A DNA stretch of 64,000 nt from Anoplopoma fimbria (GCF_027596085.1 NC_072458.1:4424639-4488638); one strand, 5' to 3'; positions 13,222 to 64,000 are shown, numbered from the stretch's first letter. The notes: a model not told the origin generated them from the sequence alone. Translations and numbers: made by a program.

Positions 13222-14058
13222 TATATATATATGAATTACAATGAAATGAAGTGAATTTTTTCTAAATGTTCTGTAACTGATTAATTGAAATTTGTGCATT
13301 CTTGTTCCTTGTCTATTTTTGCAATATCATAGACAAACCTAACACATATCATATGTACAGTGTGAATCATGGATGAATTTCTCAAAGCATATAGTATGTA
13401 ATGTACATTTTGCTTTTATAATCTGACATTAGGAAAAAGTACAATGCATAGCGATGCCAGTATTATATTCATAAAAAACATCACCTCGGTCAGATTCCTT
13501 ACCCTTACCCTTATCCTTACCGTAAAAACACTACTTTAGGCTCAACAACATTGAAGACGTGGCTGGTGTTACTATGATTTTGCACAAATTGAGTTCTTTC
13601 TTGCAAATTTGATTTAATAATCTCAGATAATATTCAAGTTTTTTCTCGTAACTTTACGACTTTAATCCCGGGAATAGGGAGTGTTTTCTCTGAAAATGAC
13701 CACCCCTCCCTTTTTAAACTTACAACGGCTCTTATTCTCTGTCGTTCTTTCTATAGTCCTATAGCACACACAGACAAAAACACACAGTTTCTCTCACACT
13801 CACTCACTCAGACACATGCATATGAGTATTGGGGAGAGTGTGTTTCCACCTCTGGATCCCATTTTCTCATTCTATTCTGTCGGGCCATCAGATGCTGCAA
13901 GGTGCCACCATGCAGCAGTTACAGCAATTGCAGGTGCAGTTACAGGGCACACCCATCACACCTCTTTTCACCACTGTAACACAACAAACATACATATTTG
14001 GGGACAACTTTCAATTGTCTCTCTTCTTAACTACCTTACTCATACTTTGTCTCCTGAG

Positions 14059-14124
<66 letters not shown>

Positions 14125-15213
14125 CTCTCTGCATGTCACGTAGCCGTGCTCCTGGGCTGCTGTGCTCCTGGGCTGCTGTGCTACTTCATGCTGCTTCAGC
14201 AGACTGCCTTTAGCTGAGCTGTCATGCTCGTTTAGACCTGGCCTGATTCACTGGCACCGCTACTGCTGCAGTCCCCACTGAGAGCAGGGAGGTCACAGAT
14301 TGACACTCACCTTACGTAGACCCATTGTGGGCTATTTACAAGGTAGCACTTTAAAAGGTGGGCCATGAGGGAATAAGTCAAAGTTGAGAATTTGTAGGTG
14401 TGCTTTTGAGATTACATAAAACCTCTCTTGGAGGCTTCATCTCAACCCCTCTGCCATCGCACCCTGCTTATTTGAAGTTATTCCCACTAGCATTGCGATT
14501 AATGATAGGGTTTGACGGACACCTACGTGTTTTCTGGAGTAAAACAGAGACGGTTAGATTGTCAATAACTACCGGGCACATTCCATGCTTGGTACAGATT
14601 TGGTCTATTGAGTAATGTGTTAGCAGGAAATACTTTCGAATAAATAAGGAAAAGAAAACTAAGAAAAGATGATGGGCTGAGTTCCATGGATTCATACCCT
14701 TTATTTATGCATCTGTGTGCAGAGCTTTCAATGTCACCACTTGTCTCTGTAGTACCAATTTGCTTTCCTTAGGCCACCAACTCTCGCATAAGTGCTCATA
14801 AAACCCCAGTTGACATTACTTAAGCTGCTGTAAATGTACATGCATTTTCTAAATCTGCCCAAACTCCCCCATTATTTATTTATTTATTTGACCTGTTTCC
14901 GAATTTCACCTCAGATTCTTTAACACTCATAAGCATGTCATTAAATGTCATTTACCTCTTGTATTTCTCTCTCTGCTGCTCTTACATTTATGCCTTCTAC
15001 GCACACACTCCACACATGCTTACATCCACGTGTTAAGTTGTTGCAATCGCTGCTTTTCTCACTTTGTGTCTTTCTCCCATTTTCCCATTCTACTCTTTCG
15101 GGCCATCAGATGCTTCAAGGTGCGACCATGCAGCAGTTACAGCATGTGCAGGTGCAGTCACAGGGCACACCCATCACGGTAAACACACATATGCACATTT
15201 GTATTAATATGTT

Positions 15214-15250
<37 letters not shown>

Positions 15251-17026
15251 AGGCCACTACTTGTGTCATAGCCCTGTAGGTGACTGCGGCCCACAAGCTC
15301 CGTCCTGCTCAGGTGACTGAGGCCTGTAGCATGAGATCAGGTGGCCTCTCCTGGATTGTGTGACAGGCGGAGGACAAAGGGAGGTCTCCAATCCTGCGTT
15401 GTCACCTCACGTCCCCACATCTTTTGTGTCTGCCTGATAATCTTTAACAGACTTTAAAATTAACACATAAATTTCATGGTTCTGGTTAAAATCTTATTCC
15501 AGTGAAGTCAGTGATTTCCTGTTACAGTGCTTTATGTCAATTATAAACCACATGTCTGTAATGTGTTACTTCTGTCTCATCCGTCTGTGTCTCTTTCTGC
15601 TTTTTGTCTTTCCTTTTCTCTCTTCTTTTCGCTCCATTAGAGTGCGCCCGTGACAATGCAGGTGGGTGAGGGCCAACAGGTACAAATTGTCCAAGCTGCA
15701 CCTGCCCAGGGTCAAGGTCAGACAGCTCAAGCCCAAGGCCAGACCATGCAGGTCATGCAGCAGATCATCACCAACACAGGAGAGATCCAGCAGATCCCGG
15801 TAAGGAATACGGTTAAGCGGAAGAAAAGCGATGGGAATCAGGCGAGGGATTGGTGATGGAGCAAATGAGCTCCAACAGTGAATGAAAAGGCTAAAGTGCT
15901 TTGTGTTTGCTGCATGTTTGACATTGTAGTGCTGCACAGACATGGTGTTCTAGTCAATTATCCGTCCTTCACTGTTTGATGGGAATCAAGTTTTACAAAG
16001 TTAACAATTCATCAGAGGAAAGTGAATGATTCTCGCTGCTGTTCTTCAGAGATGTAAAATGGCTGTGACCTCTGGGCTTGAATGACCTTTGCTCCAAACC
16101 AAACTTTGTCTCCCCCTTGTGTTGGTTGAATGTAGGTGCAACTGAACACGGGCCAGCTACAATACATCCGTCTTGCCCAGCCTGTGTCTGGAGCTCAGGT
16201 GGTCCAAGGACAGATCCAGACTCTCGCCAACGCCCAGCAGGTAATCACATTAGCAACAAGAAGAGCGTTCATAAAACAAATGATGTCATTTCCAGGCATT
16301 TCCATTCTTTCTTTCTTTCTTGTATTTAACTTGTTTTGCTTTCAGATCACACAGGCAGACGTACAGCAAGGACAGCAGCAATTCAACCAGTTTACTGATG
16401 GACAGGTAACAAATGCAATGAATGTATCCAGTTTGTCAAAGCTGTTACAATGAGCATGGCATTTTAAAACCAAATGTCTTTTTAATTTGACTCTATGTCC
16501 TTATTTCTGGCTTGTCAGCATTGTTAACATTTTAACTAGTGCACACATATATCTGTGAACCAGCTGACATGTGCCCTTTGAAGAAAAATGCAATTAATTA
16601 AACCAGTAAAGCCTTATTTAGATAAAAATATATTTTTTAAGAAGGTACCAGCTAGAAAGGCAGCAATAACAGTGTGTTACAGAATAGTAACATCAGACAG
16701 AAAACAAAATGTCAGAAATCAGAATTGGACAGAAATGTGTTTATTAAATCCTGAATAAGAGTTGAACACGTTGAGATATTTCATTTTAGAAACTTCCTAA
16801 ATAGCACTTTCTAACAACCCTGTGTAGGATTTTGAAGTTGGATGTCATTGTATTTAAATCCAACTACACACAGACCTTCGGCCTCTCTTGTCTCTCTGTT
16901 TTACAGCAGTTGTATCAGATTCAGCAGGTGACGATGCCAGCAGGACAGGAGCTGACCCAACCGATGTTCATCCAGTCCACCAACCAGACAGTTGACGCGC
17001 AGGTCACGCAGGTCAGCACCGAATGA
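7712..17026 (+). CDS. nfyc: Nuclear transcription factor Y subunit gamma (NF-YC), spliced CDS
   Basis: This is the C subunit of the NF-Y heterotrimer, which pairs with NF-YB through a histone fold, recruits NF-YA and binds CCAAT boxes in the nucleus. Coding exons are 7712-7810, 7981-8052, 9439-9552, 11278-11373, 12499-12675, 15110-15178, 15641-15799, 16136-16240, 16346-16405 and 16907-17026. All junctions are GT-AG, all introns are phase 0, and the joined frame has 356 codons (333 without the 15110 exon; human is about 335). Residues 34-127 hold the H2A-like histone fold ([17 protein letters not shown], then [20 protein letters not shown], then [18 protein letters not shown]). The rest is a Q-rich transactivation domain ([46 protein letters not shown]). 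The start ATG matches the usual N-terminus ([22 protein letters not shown]). The family match is essentially certain. Downstream is kcnq4, as in mammals. A second copy of the 15110 exon occurs at 13892. Confidence 0.97.
7981..8052 (+). CDS. nfyc: nfyc coding exon 2 (histone-fold alpha-1)
   Basis: Residues 34-57, [20 protein letters not shown] and on to DEDVK. Flanked by TTATTTCCAG and GTAAGA. Carries the alpha-1 helix and the conserved [11 protein letters not shown]-contact segment. The preceding intron is only 170 nt. Confidence 0.97.
9439..9552 (+). CDS. nfyc: nfyc coding exon 3 (histone-fold alpha-2)
   Basis: Residues 58-95, with [20 protein letters not shown] followed by [18 protein letters not shown]. 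This is the long central alpha-2 helix that dimerises with NF-YB. Acceptor CTGTACAG, donor GTCAGA. Confidence 0.97.
10598..10611. promoter_or_regulatory. RFX X-box, full consensus match
   Basis: GTCACC-AT-AGTAAC matches GTNRCC(N0-3)RGYAAC at every position and is nearly palindromic. It lies in the nfyc intron upstream of the exon at 11278. A regulatory role is inferred only from the motif. Confidence 0.45.
11278..11373 (+). CDS. nfyc: nfyc coding exon 4 (histone-fold alpha-3/alpha-C)
   Basis: Residues 96-127, [20 protein letters not shown] followed by [12 protein letters not shown]. Completes the histone fold. The donor GTACTA opens the intron that hosts the mir-30 cluster. Confidence 0.97.
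11491..11590 (+). ncRNA. mir30e: microRNA precursor mir-30e
   Basis: The 5p arm (11510-11531) starts TGTAAACATCCTTGACTGG, the mir-30e mature sequence with seed GTAAAC. The 3p arm (11553-11574) starts CTTTCAGTCGGATG, the mir-30e 3p sequence. Between them is the typical AGCTGGAGTTTGGACAGC loop region, and the lower stem pairs GGCAACCTGGAGGTGC with GCATCTCATTGCC. It lies on the coding strand of nfyc, in the intron after the KRQ exon, which is the mammalian position. It is probably processed from the nfyc primary transcript by Drosha/Dicer. Confidence 0.95.
11827..11912 (+). ncRNA. mir30c: microRNA precursor mir-30c
   Basis: The 5p arm (11841-11863) starts TGTAAACATCCTACACTC, identical to mature miR-30c. 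The 3p arm (11879-11900) reads CTGGGAGAAGGGTGTTTAC, the expected passenger strand. The terminal loop is short (TGTGTTGTCATGGAG). It lies about 310 nt after mir-30e in the same nfyc intron, reproducing the vertebrate mir-30e/30c-1 cluster. It shares its seed with mir-30e. Confidence 0.95.
12442..12487. repeat. (TG)n repeat abutting a 3' splice site
   Basis: A 46-nt TG run ends 11 nt before the acceptor of the nfyc exon at 12499, taking the place of the polypyrimidine tract. Confidence 0.95.
12499..12675 (+). CDS. nfyc: nfyc coding exon 5 (linker and start of Q-rich domain)
   Basis: Residues 128-186. Begins [20 protein letters not shown] and ends [15 protein letters not shown], donor GTAATA. 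The acceptor is GGTCATCATCAG, preceded by (TG)n rather than a pyrimidine tract. Confidence 0.96.
13161..13232. repeat. (ACTT)15 followed by (AT)6
   Basis: Sixty bases of perfect ACTT tetranucleotide repeat run into an AT tract, in the intron upstream of the duplicated nfyc exon. Confidence 0.96.
13892..13975 (+). CDS. nfyc: Duplicate (alternative or relic) nfyc exon 6a
   Basis: Starts after the acceptor CGGGCCATCAG and encodes [20 protein letters not shown] then PIT, as in the exon at 15110 (6 differences in 69 nt). The donor at the homologous position is lost (ACA|CC). However, 15 nt downstream an in-frame GTAACA donor gives an 84-nt, 28-codon exon ending PLFTT. Phase 0 at both ends, with no stop codon. 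The flanking intron also matches the other copy (32 of 35 nt upstream). It may be a functional alternative exon or a decaying copy. Confidence 0.55.
14062..14120. repeat. (TC)n microsatellite
   Basis: A 59-nt TC run. It is followed by a 17-nt unit (GTGCTCCTGGGCTGCT) present twice in tandem near 14146-14180. Confidence 0.95.
15110..15178 (+). CDS. nfyc: nfyc coding exon 6b (Q-rich cassette)
   Basis: A 69-nt phase 0 exon encoding [20 protein letters not shown] then PIT, with acceptor CGGGCCATCAG and donor GTAAAC. Skipping it joins AQPQQGQ directly to [11 protein letters not shown], which resembles the human form ([13 protein letters not shown]), so it is probably a cassette exon. It is the better preserved of the two copies. 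Confidence 0.8.
15641..15799 (+). CDS. nfyc: nfyc coding exon 7 (Q-rich transactivation domain)
   Basis: Residues 210-262 of the 356-codon form. Contains [16 protein letters not shown] and [20 protein letters not shown]. Acceptor CTCCATTAG, donor GTAAGG. Confidence 0.96.
16136..16240 (+). CDS. nfyc: nfyc coding exon 8
   Basis: Residues 263-297, [20 protein letters not shown] followed by [15 protein letters not shown]. Near-identical to mammalian NF-YC. Donor GTAATC. The following intron is only 105 nt. Confidence 0.96.
16346..16405 (+). CDS. nfyc: nfyc coding exon 9
   Basis: Twenty codons, [20 protein letters not shown], flanked by CTTTCAG and GTAACA. Confidence 0.95.
16907..17026 (+). CDS. 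nfyc: nfyc coding exon 10 (terminal, stop codon)
   Basis: Encodes [20 protein letters not shown], then [19 protein letters not shown] and TGA. Acceptor TTTTACAG. The C-terminal tail diverges from mammals only in the last residues, as is usual for this protein. Confidence 0.96.
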   Translation, partial: QLYQIQQVTMPAGQELTQPMFIQSTNQTVDAQVTQVSTE

Positions 17027-17047
17027 GCCCAACAAGGAACCTTTTCT

Positions 17048-17086
<39 letters not shown>

Positions 17087-18196
17087 ACACACATACAACA
17101 CTCATACCAGCCCATTGGAAGCCGACAGGTGCCACCAACCTTGACAAAGGACGCCCGATAAACTTCAGTTATAAGCACTGCTGATCTAGAAGAGGGACCT
17201 GAAATCTTGTAACACTCTTTGTAATAAATTTAGTACACTGGATTAAAAAACAACAACAAAGGGACACGGATTGACTCGCTCAAAATAACATGTTAAGTTG
17301 CATCCATGCTTAGACTTTTTGTACTTCTGTCACCGACCATTTGTAGAGAAAATATGCATCCACTGCCACAGACTAACTAAACTATACTTCCATGTCAAAG
17401 CTTCAAAGATTTTTCAAACATGAAAAAGTGTTTCCTTTATTCCTGGCGCCTTCCTTTCTGGTGTTTATTTGGAAATGAATTGGGAAAGTGTCCGTTTCTC
17501 TCTACATATCATGCTCCTGGTATATCTGTGGTTGAAGGCCGCCGTGGGATTCTTCACCTCCTGAATCATACCCTCTTTATTGTTTTCCATATAGTTGGTG
17601 GATGAAATGAAGCCGTATACCTCAGATATCACTTTTTAGAGAAAGTCAATCTAAGGGATCTTGAGAAGAGGTTATGAAGTTTCGGTGATTTCATGTAGTT
17701 TTCTCTCGTGTTGTTTTCCACATTGAAGATGAAGCATGACTTTATGTTTTCAGGGGCTTCAAACTGTATAGGTTAACTGTGTATGTGAGGGTCGTCTTTA
17801 CCCTTCCAAGTTGTTCCTTCCATGTACTCTTTCTTTCTTCAGAGCAGGGAAGCTCTTCTCTGCCTCTATGCAGCTTCACTCAACCCTCTTTACCCGGGTG
17901 TTTTTTTGAGTCTTGCACCCTGGTTTAAGTCTCATGTATAAAAACCATCTGGAGCAAAAACACGACCTTTTTGTAGAATTCCCTTTTTTGTTAATACAAT
18001 TGTTTTTCTTTTGATTTTAAAATGATGTTTGGCCTCATTTCCTCCCACTCGTTTTTTGTACAGTATTGATTGTCAATGTTCATATTATTGTTGTTTTTTT
18101 GCATGTAGTTCAAACTGTCAGCATGACATGCAATAGATAGGTACAATTTTATTTTTGATGTTCCTTTTTGTAAACAAACTTTGTTTGTGAGAAAAA

Positions 18197-18202
18197 AATA
18201 AA
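18197..18202 (+). terminator. nfyc: Poly(A) signal AATAAA (nfyc, proximal of the distal pair)
   Basis: Canonical hexamer in an A-rich context, followed by GT/T-rich sequence (GTCATGTTTTAATAGTGTTTTC) that suits a downstream element. Confidence 0.6.
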
Positions 18203-18285
18203 AACCATAACTTGTCTAAGAGTCATGTTTTAATAGTGTTTTCCTCAAGTACTAATCTTTGTTTTTATTTATTTTATTTTGGGTG

Positions 18286-18291
18286 AATAAA
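18286..18291 (+). terminator. nfyc: Poly(A) signal AATAAA (nfyc, distal)
   Basis: Canonical hexamer followed within 20 nt by GTGTGTGG, a typical GU-rich downstream element. Confidence 0.6.
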
Positions 18292-18310
18292 GCGCTTTAC
18301 TAGTGTGTGG

Positions 18311-21300
18311 ACTGTAGATAGAGAGAAATGAAACCGCACACCAAGAGATAAGACTTGAACCATCCCAGTCAGCGTCTTACTGTATTTCCAGGTAGACACA
18401 ACCCTCCACAAGAGCCACCAAAATATTATTGAATTGTTGCTTTTATAGTAACTACGTAAGTATCTAATAGGTAAAAAAGTATTTTAAATGTAAGAAAATA
18501 TTGGTGGTTTCAACAGTATTAGAATGAGGCTCGTGTTGTTTTCCCAAATGGCCACATGAGGGCAGCACTGATCTAACAAACTAAAAAGGCCACTGTTATC
18601 CTGTGTTAGAACACCTGATTTATTGCTGAAAAAGGGGTTAATCATTTTCCTCCAAGAGCATGGTTACAGAAGCATAGACACTAGTAAAACATGTGCAATC
18701 AATATGTGCCCACCATACACCCAAACACCAGACTGAGTGAACACCACTGCTGCCCTCCTTAAGCGCTCTTAAAGGCTTCATGTGCTACAAAGGACAAGCG
18801 GTTAACAATAGAGTCACGAGTTATTTGGCTGGAGACTGCTCAGCTCCTGCGAGATCAGACTGCATTCCTTATCCGACCTAAATCTTAAAAGGTAGAGAAG
18901 TACTTATTGTGGAACAGAAAATTAGACAGGCATAGAGATGCAGGGGGATGAAAATATCCCGCTTAACAGCAAGTAAAATGTCTCAGAATCAACATTGTGT
19001 CAGTGTTGAAAGCCAAAGCTCATAAGCTGCAAGTATCACTTTGAAGGTTTTTTCCCCCCACACATGCACTCAGTTTGCCCACTAACTACTCAATAGTCTG
19101 GTTAAGCCACAGTAGTCGGAGCCACAAGCAAACGTTAGTCAAACCAGAGGGCCCTTTCTTAATCGACTTAATCACTGAACAATAACAGCATTAATGAGTG
19201 CAGACTCATGCTCGGCTCTTTCTAATAAGAGCAGCGAGGATTGTGAGAATGTTTCAGCTTAAGTCGAGCATAAAAAAGGATTGTCTGGTGGTATTTTTCT
19301 TGGCCGGCTCGTCTGGTCAGATCAAGGCAACCTTGGACAGATGTATTAGGGCTGACTGCCTTGGCTTCAGTCTGGACCTTGTGATTGGGCCACAACGCCA
19401 GTTGATCTCACCAAGTCACAGATGAACCCATAACAGGAGTGGACATCCACTTTGTGTTTGATCCACTTTTTCTGCCCTGCTGAGGTGTCAGGAGAGTTAC
19501 TTTTAATCACTGTTAAACCACAATGCAAGCTTTTCCCAGGTCCTGGCATTTCAGTGTTGTGTAAGAGTAATGTGACAGTCCGATGATCCACATAGTGAAA
19601 TCCTCTTAGTGTGTATCGCCTTTCACAAGGAGCAGCAACAGACTGGTGAAATAGATTAAAAAGTGTATCAATTAAAAAAAATATTCCTTAAATCAGATTA
19701 AAATCCATAAACTTTGTTTACAAGGTTATTAAGATGTTTGATTATGACTAAAAATCTCTGACTCCATATACATGTATTCATTCATATCGAGGATGCTGTC
19801 AGTTCCTATGATAAAAGTCACAAAATGCGTCTGAATTGATTTTGATAACAAAACTTTATATTCTTTGCACGATGATAAATTATTATGCTAAAACTACAGC
19901 CACTGACATGGAGCCTTGAAGGGGAGTCCAACAGTTCAACCCCGGCCTCTTTAATACACCACAGCATGAATCATTCAGGTTATTTCAGGACATTTGAGAA
20001 ACATTGTGTTCATAAGGCTCTGAACTCTTTCTTAATCTCTCGTCTTTTGGCTTCGGATCTAATAAAATAATCCAACCTCCCTCCATAGACTGGAGACTGA
20101 TCTTTTCACCCTGTAGACCTTCACCTTTAAGGTCATCTGACCCCTGAATGTTTGGAAATCAGCCCCATTGTAACACTTTTTAATACTGCTGCTTGTGTGT
20201 GATGACTCTATCTTTTTTATAGCTCAGGGTTGTGTGGGTTAGGGTTGTTGCCTGACGGATGTGAGGTAATGTCTAAACTGCAGTGGCTTTAACAACACGC
20301 TGCATACTCCTACTGTGAGCATGCGTTGTCGCTGCTGTAAAAGTCCTAAGAGTGGTAGTAAGTTACAAAGGATCCTTTGACTGGTCATGAATGGGCCACT
20401 GAGTGAACAAGTGTCATTTCCTGACTCACTCACTGGATGTGGTGGTTGACACTTAACATTTTCATGAAGCAGAATGGCCGATTGATTAACACAGGAACGC
20501 TGCCTCATATCAGATGACATTTTTACAGCATCTACATGACGGTAGGAGTGCGTTGTTCAGTGGGGGCTCTTCCTCCGAGCGCAGCACTGTTTGACACAAT
20601 GTCACCATTTCATCTCTCCTAAGACTATAACCAGACATTTCACAACAACATAAACTCAACACAACAGACAATATATCAGCAACTCAGTCCTCCCCTCTTA
20701 GACCCTCCGATGTTTTCCATGTAGAAAAATCAGTTAAAGGGGAGGAAACCTGATTAAAAAGGAGAAGAGAAAGAAGATTAAATAAAGGCTAACAAGAGCG
20801 TGGTCTGGGAAAGCCATTAAGTGGCGTAAATAAACGTCCAAGTGCACAGCGGAAACAAAAGGTTGGGGGGGTCGGACGCAGCGAGTTTGTACTGTACTAT
20901 GTGTGGCTCACAATTGCTGATGTGAGTATTTTTAAGTTCCCATAGATTCCCTGAGTGGTTGTCGACTCCCGTAGCTCAGCAGGGCTCCTTGGGGCGTGAG
21001 TGAATGCTCGGAGTGAGAAGTGCAGTGGAAAAAACAACAGCGAGAGGAAAGGTGGGCGTAAAGGGAACACAACATTGGGCCTCCTGCAGTCCGTCCTGGG
21101 ACGTCCTGTAACTCCACCATGACTACCTTCAAATCTATGTATATGAGCGTTTACGCCCTTCCTTGTGTTGTGTTTATATATATTTGTTCATCCAACCAGC
21201 CGTTCCACATTCACATTCAACAGTCTGACCTTGCTCAGCTGTTGTGCGTTGTCACTGGGCGGCCCTTTATCCCAGAGGCCCTGTTGGATTCTCTGCCCAG

Positions 21301-24300
21301 CTCTGAGTGTTGATTACTGGGTGAAAGCAACACTGCAGCAGGGTTGGTACTGTAATAGAAAGAGGGGGTGTATGTTTTTTTACACACTTTGATGTAAATC
21401 CCTGAGGGTAAAGGAAGGGCCGGCCTGTACGTCGGCACCTTCTTGCCCCCCCCTGGCCTGGTTTGGACTGCTCAGTGGAGGAGAGGAAGCCAAGCTCACA
21501 GAGAGCGAGTTGTAGCGGGAGATTCTCAGTACAGGATGCCGTTGATGTTTACATAGGACCATCCTTTCATCACTGGGTGGTTAGGCTCCACAAGACTCCA
21601 CTATTAGATGACCTTCTTCTCAAATTAGATTCCCTGTCTTTTATCTTTCGGTCATTTACATTACTATTCTAGGTAGAGATATACACCTTTACTTACACCT
21701 GTAGGTGTGGATTTCTCCTTTGCCTAAAGGCCCAGTCCTTCATTTTTTTACCATGTAAATTACAAATTACACCTTTATTCACTTATAAGTCAAGAGCTTG
21801 ATCTATAGATTCATTATTAGCAGTTTATGTGCTTTTCAACTGATCATAATCTTAAATACAGGATTGTTTCACTCCTGTATTTCCTAACACCACTGAAGTA
21901 AACCTTTAAGCAGCATCAGAACTTGAGTCAGGTCGATTGTGTTGTTGTCTGGAACCAGAACAAACAATCAGTTTGTGCTTGATAGCTGGTTTGATTGTTG
22001 ACTTTTGGTGTTGGGGCGACATATCCTGGTAATCAGACTGAATTGTCATTCAGAAAGACTTGAACCATTATAGGGTGACACTTTTGTTAACCTTTATTTG
22101 ATGGATTGTGCCTTTGAAATTGGTTATTAATTTATGCAATTGGCATCAGGATTTTAGCAAACTCTGCTTCCCTCATTTCTAGTAAAGTCTAGTCAGTTAT
22201 ACAATTAATTGATTTGTTACCATTTTCATAAAAATACTGTAATCTGAAAATGTAGGTGATTGCTTAATTGTTTCCAGCTAAAATGGCAAATATTCTTTGG
22301 TTCCAGCTTCTCAAATGTGAGAATTTGCTGCTTTTATCTGTTTTATGTCATGGTAAATTGAGCATTTGGGGGGTTTTGGACTGTTGGTCTGACAAAACAG
22401 GACATTTTTATTTTTAAGACGTCATCTTGAGCTCTGAAAAATTATATATATATCACCTCACATTTCAGACTGATTTGTCATGTTAACCAGTCTGCAGTCA
22501 CTATTAAAGCATTGCTGTTAGAAGTACAGCTGTCAGCAGTTGATTCCATTTTATAGCCACCAGTGAGTCCATCAGTCAATAAGTGTGACGCCAAGTTAAG
22601 AGTTAAGGATTAGAGATGTTAAATTATGTAATGGGCCCTGGGAATAATGTCTAGATTTGCGACTTGTGAGAGACTCCAGATGCATTCCCACTCGCCAGTC
22701 CACAGACCTGCGTGATCCATAAGCAGCAGCAGCCACAATGAACGCACATAGTTAGCATGAGTGACCTTCCTCTTAATGTTGTGTGACACTGTAGAACTTC
22801 ACCAATGCTGAACGCGTGTCTACGACAGGTCAGTGCCTCTATCTGATGCAGGCAATAATGTTTATTTTAAGTCAGCAATAACTTTAAAAATGCTCTACTT
22901 TAAGATCAAAATAGTGATATCATTGAGTAATGAGTCACTCAAGTGGGGACCGGAGATGTGAGCGATGAGGTGCTGGAAAGACAGAGCAGATTTGTTCCCT
23001 CTTTACTCCTCATTTCTTTTCCTCCTCAGGATTTTTTTACTTCCAGTACCTCCAGGTTTAAATTTGAGTGCAATCTGTTTTATCTGAATAGAGATATATT
23101 AATTGTGATTTGCCTCTGCATTTGCTGATATCACCTTTTTTGGTGGTCAGCTTATACACCGAAGCTTGCGTGGGAGTTTGGGGACCACCTCAACAATGCA
23201 TTCCTCGGAGGCCCTCTGACAGGTGATCTGGCCGCAGGGCACAGTGATCCATAACGCTTGTATTTGTGTCATAACCACAAGCCTCTGTGTGTGTCACAGT
23301 CATAGATTTAGAAACCCCCACAAGTCCACTGAGGCACCTGTCTCTGCTGTCCCAAACGCCTGTAGCCATGGCGTCGAGCCCCATCCCACAATAAAAACAT
23401 TTTTTATTTCACAGAAGAAAGTTTTGTACCTCAATACATGATGTTTTGTGAATATTAAAGAAGGTAGCTGAGGCACTTTTGATCCTCCTTAGATACTTTG
23501 TAATAGTTAAAGCATTCAGGTATGCACAAACAGCAGTGATTATCAAAGTTATCAGTTCTACCAGAAAACCTTAAAAAGCTTCATAAACAAGAGCATCACT
23601 GCCCGGCCACCCTCTCCTCCTCCTCCTCCTCCTCCTCCTCCTCCTCCTCCTCCTCCCATCCCGTCCTCCTCTCGCCAGAGCTTCTCCTGTCATGAACGTG
23701 AACTCACCAGAGAGAGAGAGAGAGAGAGACAAAGAGTTTCCATCTCTGTGAGCGTTGACAAACCAGATCCAAACAGCCTTTATTTGTCCTCTCAACTGAG
23801 TTTCAGAGTTGGTCATCTTCTGGAGCAGAGAGCCTCACCGGGAGAGGGGCAGAGCGGGCTGATGCTGTCGGCTGGTCGATTCCCACTCTGACAATCCAAA
23901 CTACAGGAGCAGCTGAGAAGAACTTAATGACAGACTGGGACACGGTCGGGCTGACGGGCTCAGATCCAGCGCAGGAGCATGATGTGGCTGTTAGTGATTC
24001 ATGTCTCCACGTTTCAAGTGTGTTTATGGTCATATGCTTCACCTGATTGAGGTCAGTTTTTCTGCAGAGGGATTCACTGTGTTCTTGGAGTTAGTGCATG
24101 TGTAATACCCTTCACTTAGACTCCTAACAATGCTCGCTGAAGGTCACGTTTCAGTGCGACGCACTTGTTTCAGTAATCTCTGTTACTTGATTTACAGGTA
24201 ACTTTTAAATCTTAAGTGATAAAAAACCGACATGTGCTCATGTGTTTTGACCAGCAGACTAGTTTAAGTCCACTTTATTGTCAAGACAAACCCGGACTAT

Positions 24301-24374
24301 GACTTGGTCAAAACTTTGCTGTGCGATGATCCAGTGAGAAGTGCCAAACCACACTAGGCTAGTTTAAGCTGAGG
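18311..24374. other. Intergenic region nfyc-kcnq4 and kcnq4 promoter/5' UTR
   Basis: About 6 kb with no convincing exon on either strand. It holds a (TCC)14 run (23615-23656) and a short (GA)n (about 23709-23728). The last kilobase should contain the kcnq4 promoter and 5' leader, but no TATA box or start site can be fixed. An in-frame TAG at 24360-24362 closes the frame just before the kcnq4 ATG. Confidence 0.6.

Positions 24375-64000
<39,626 letters not shown>

Larger units (their letters stand above)
17027..18310 (+). other. nfyc: nfyc 3' UTR
   Basis: Begins with a (CA)17 run (17049-17082) just after the stop and is AT-rich towards the end. Candidate AATAAA poly(A) signals lie at 17223-17228, 18197-18202 and 18286-18291. 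The last two, 89 nt apart, are the likely main ends. Confidence 0.65.

Overview
This window is nuclear DNA of a ray-finned fish, probably a teleost. The evidence is intron-split vertebrate genes with consensus GT-AG junctions, a very high density of long CA/GT, CT and tetranucleotide microsatellites, and remnants of fish-type interspersed repeats. It holds two protein-coding genes in the same (+) orientation, nfyc followed by kcnq4. This is the gene order known from human chromosome 1p34, so the block is conserved vertebrate synteny.

Layout. About 1-750: CCAAT/E-box/GC-box promoter-like sequence and a probable non-coding first exon. 751-7703: large first intron of nfyc. 7712-17026: ten constitutive coding exons of nfyc, the histone-fold subunit C of the CCAAT-binding factor NF-Y, plus one extra tandem-duplicated Q-rich exon. 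Two microRNA hairpins, mir-30e (11491-11590) and mir-30c (11827-11912), lie in the intron between the exons ending KRQ and starting EEM, as in mammals. 17027 to about 18300: nfyc 3' UTR with alternative poly(A) signals. About 18300-24374: intergenic DNA and the presumed kcnq4 promoter/5' UTR. 24375-63939: kcnq4 (Kv7.4 voltage-gated K+ channel), with exon 1, a 25.6-kb first intron, and eleven further exons to the A-domain head (helix C). The C-terminal end and stop lie beyond the window. Counted this way the window carries about 568 codons of a family whose human member has about 695.

How the parts work together. nfyc is a housekeeping transcription-factor subunit and its transcript also carries the mir-30e/30c precursors. 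kcnq4 is an M-type/Kv7 channel known from auditory hair cells and central neurons. The parts not covered by standard description are splicing-related. They are a duplicated nfyc transactivation-domain exon with a shifted donor, two in-phase candidate cassette exons (21 and 57 nt) in the kcnq4 helix A-B linker surrounded by TGCATG motifs and a palindrome, two 3' splice sites whose pyrimidine tract is replaced or extended by (TG)n, and a CA/GT repeat pair able to form a long RNA duplex just before the last kcnq4 exon seen here. I found no tRNA, rRNA, CRISPR array, viral genes or intact autonomous transposon.
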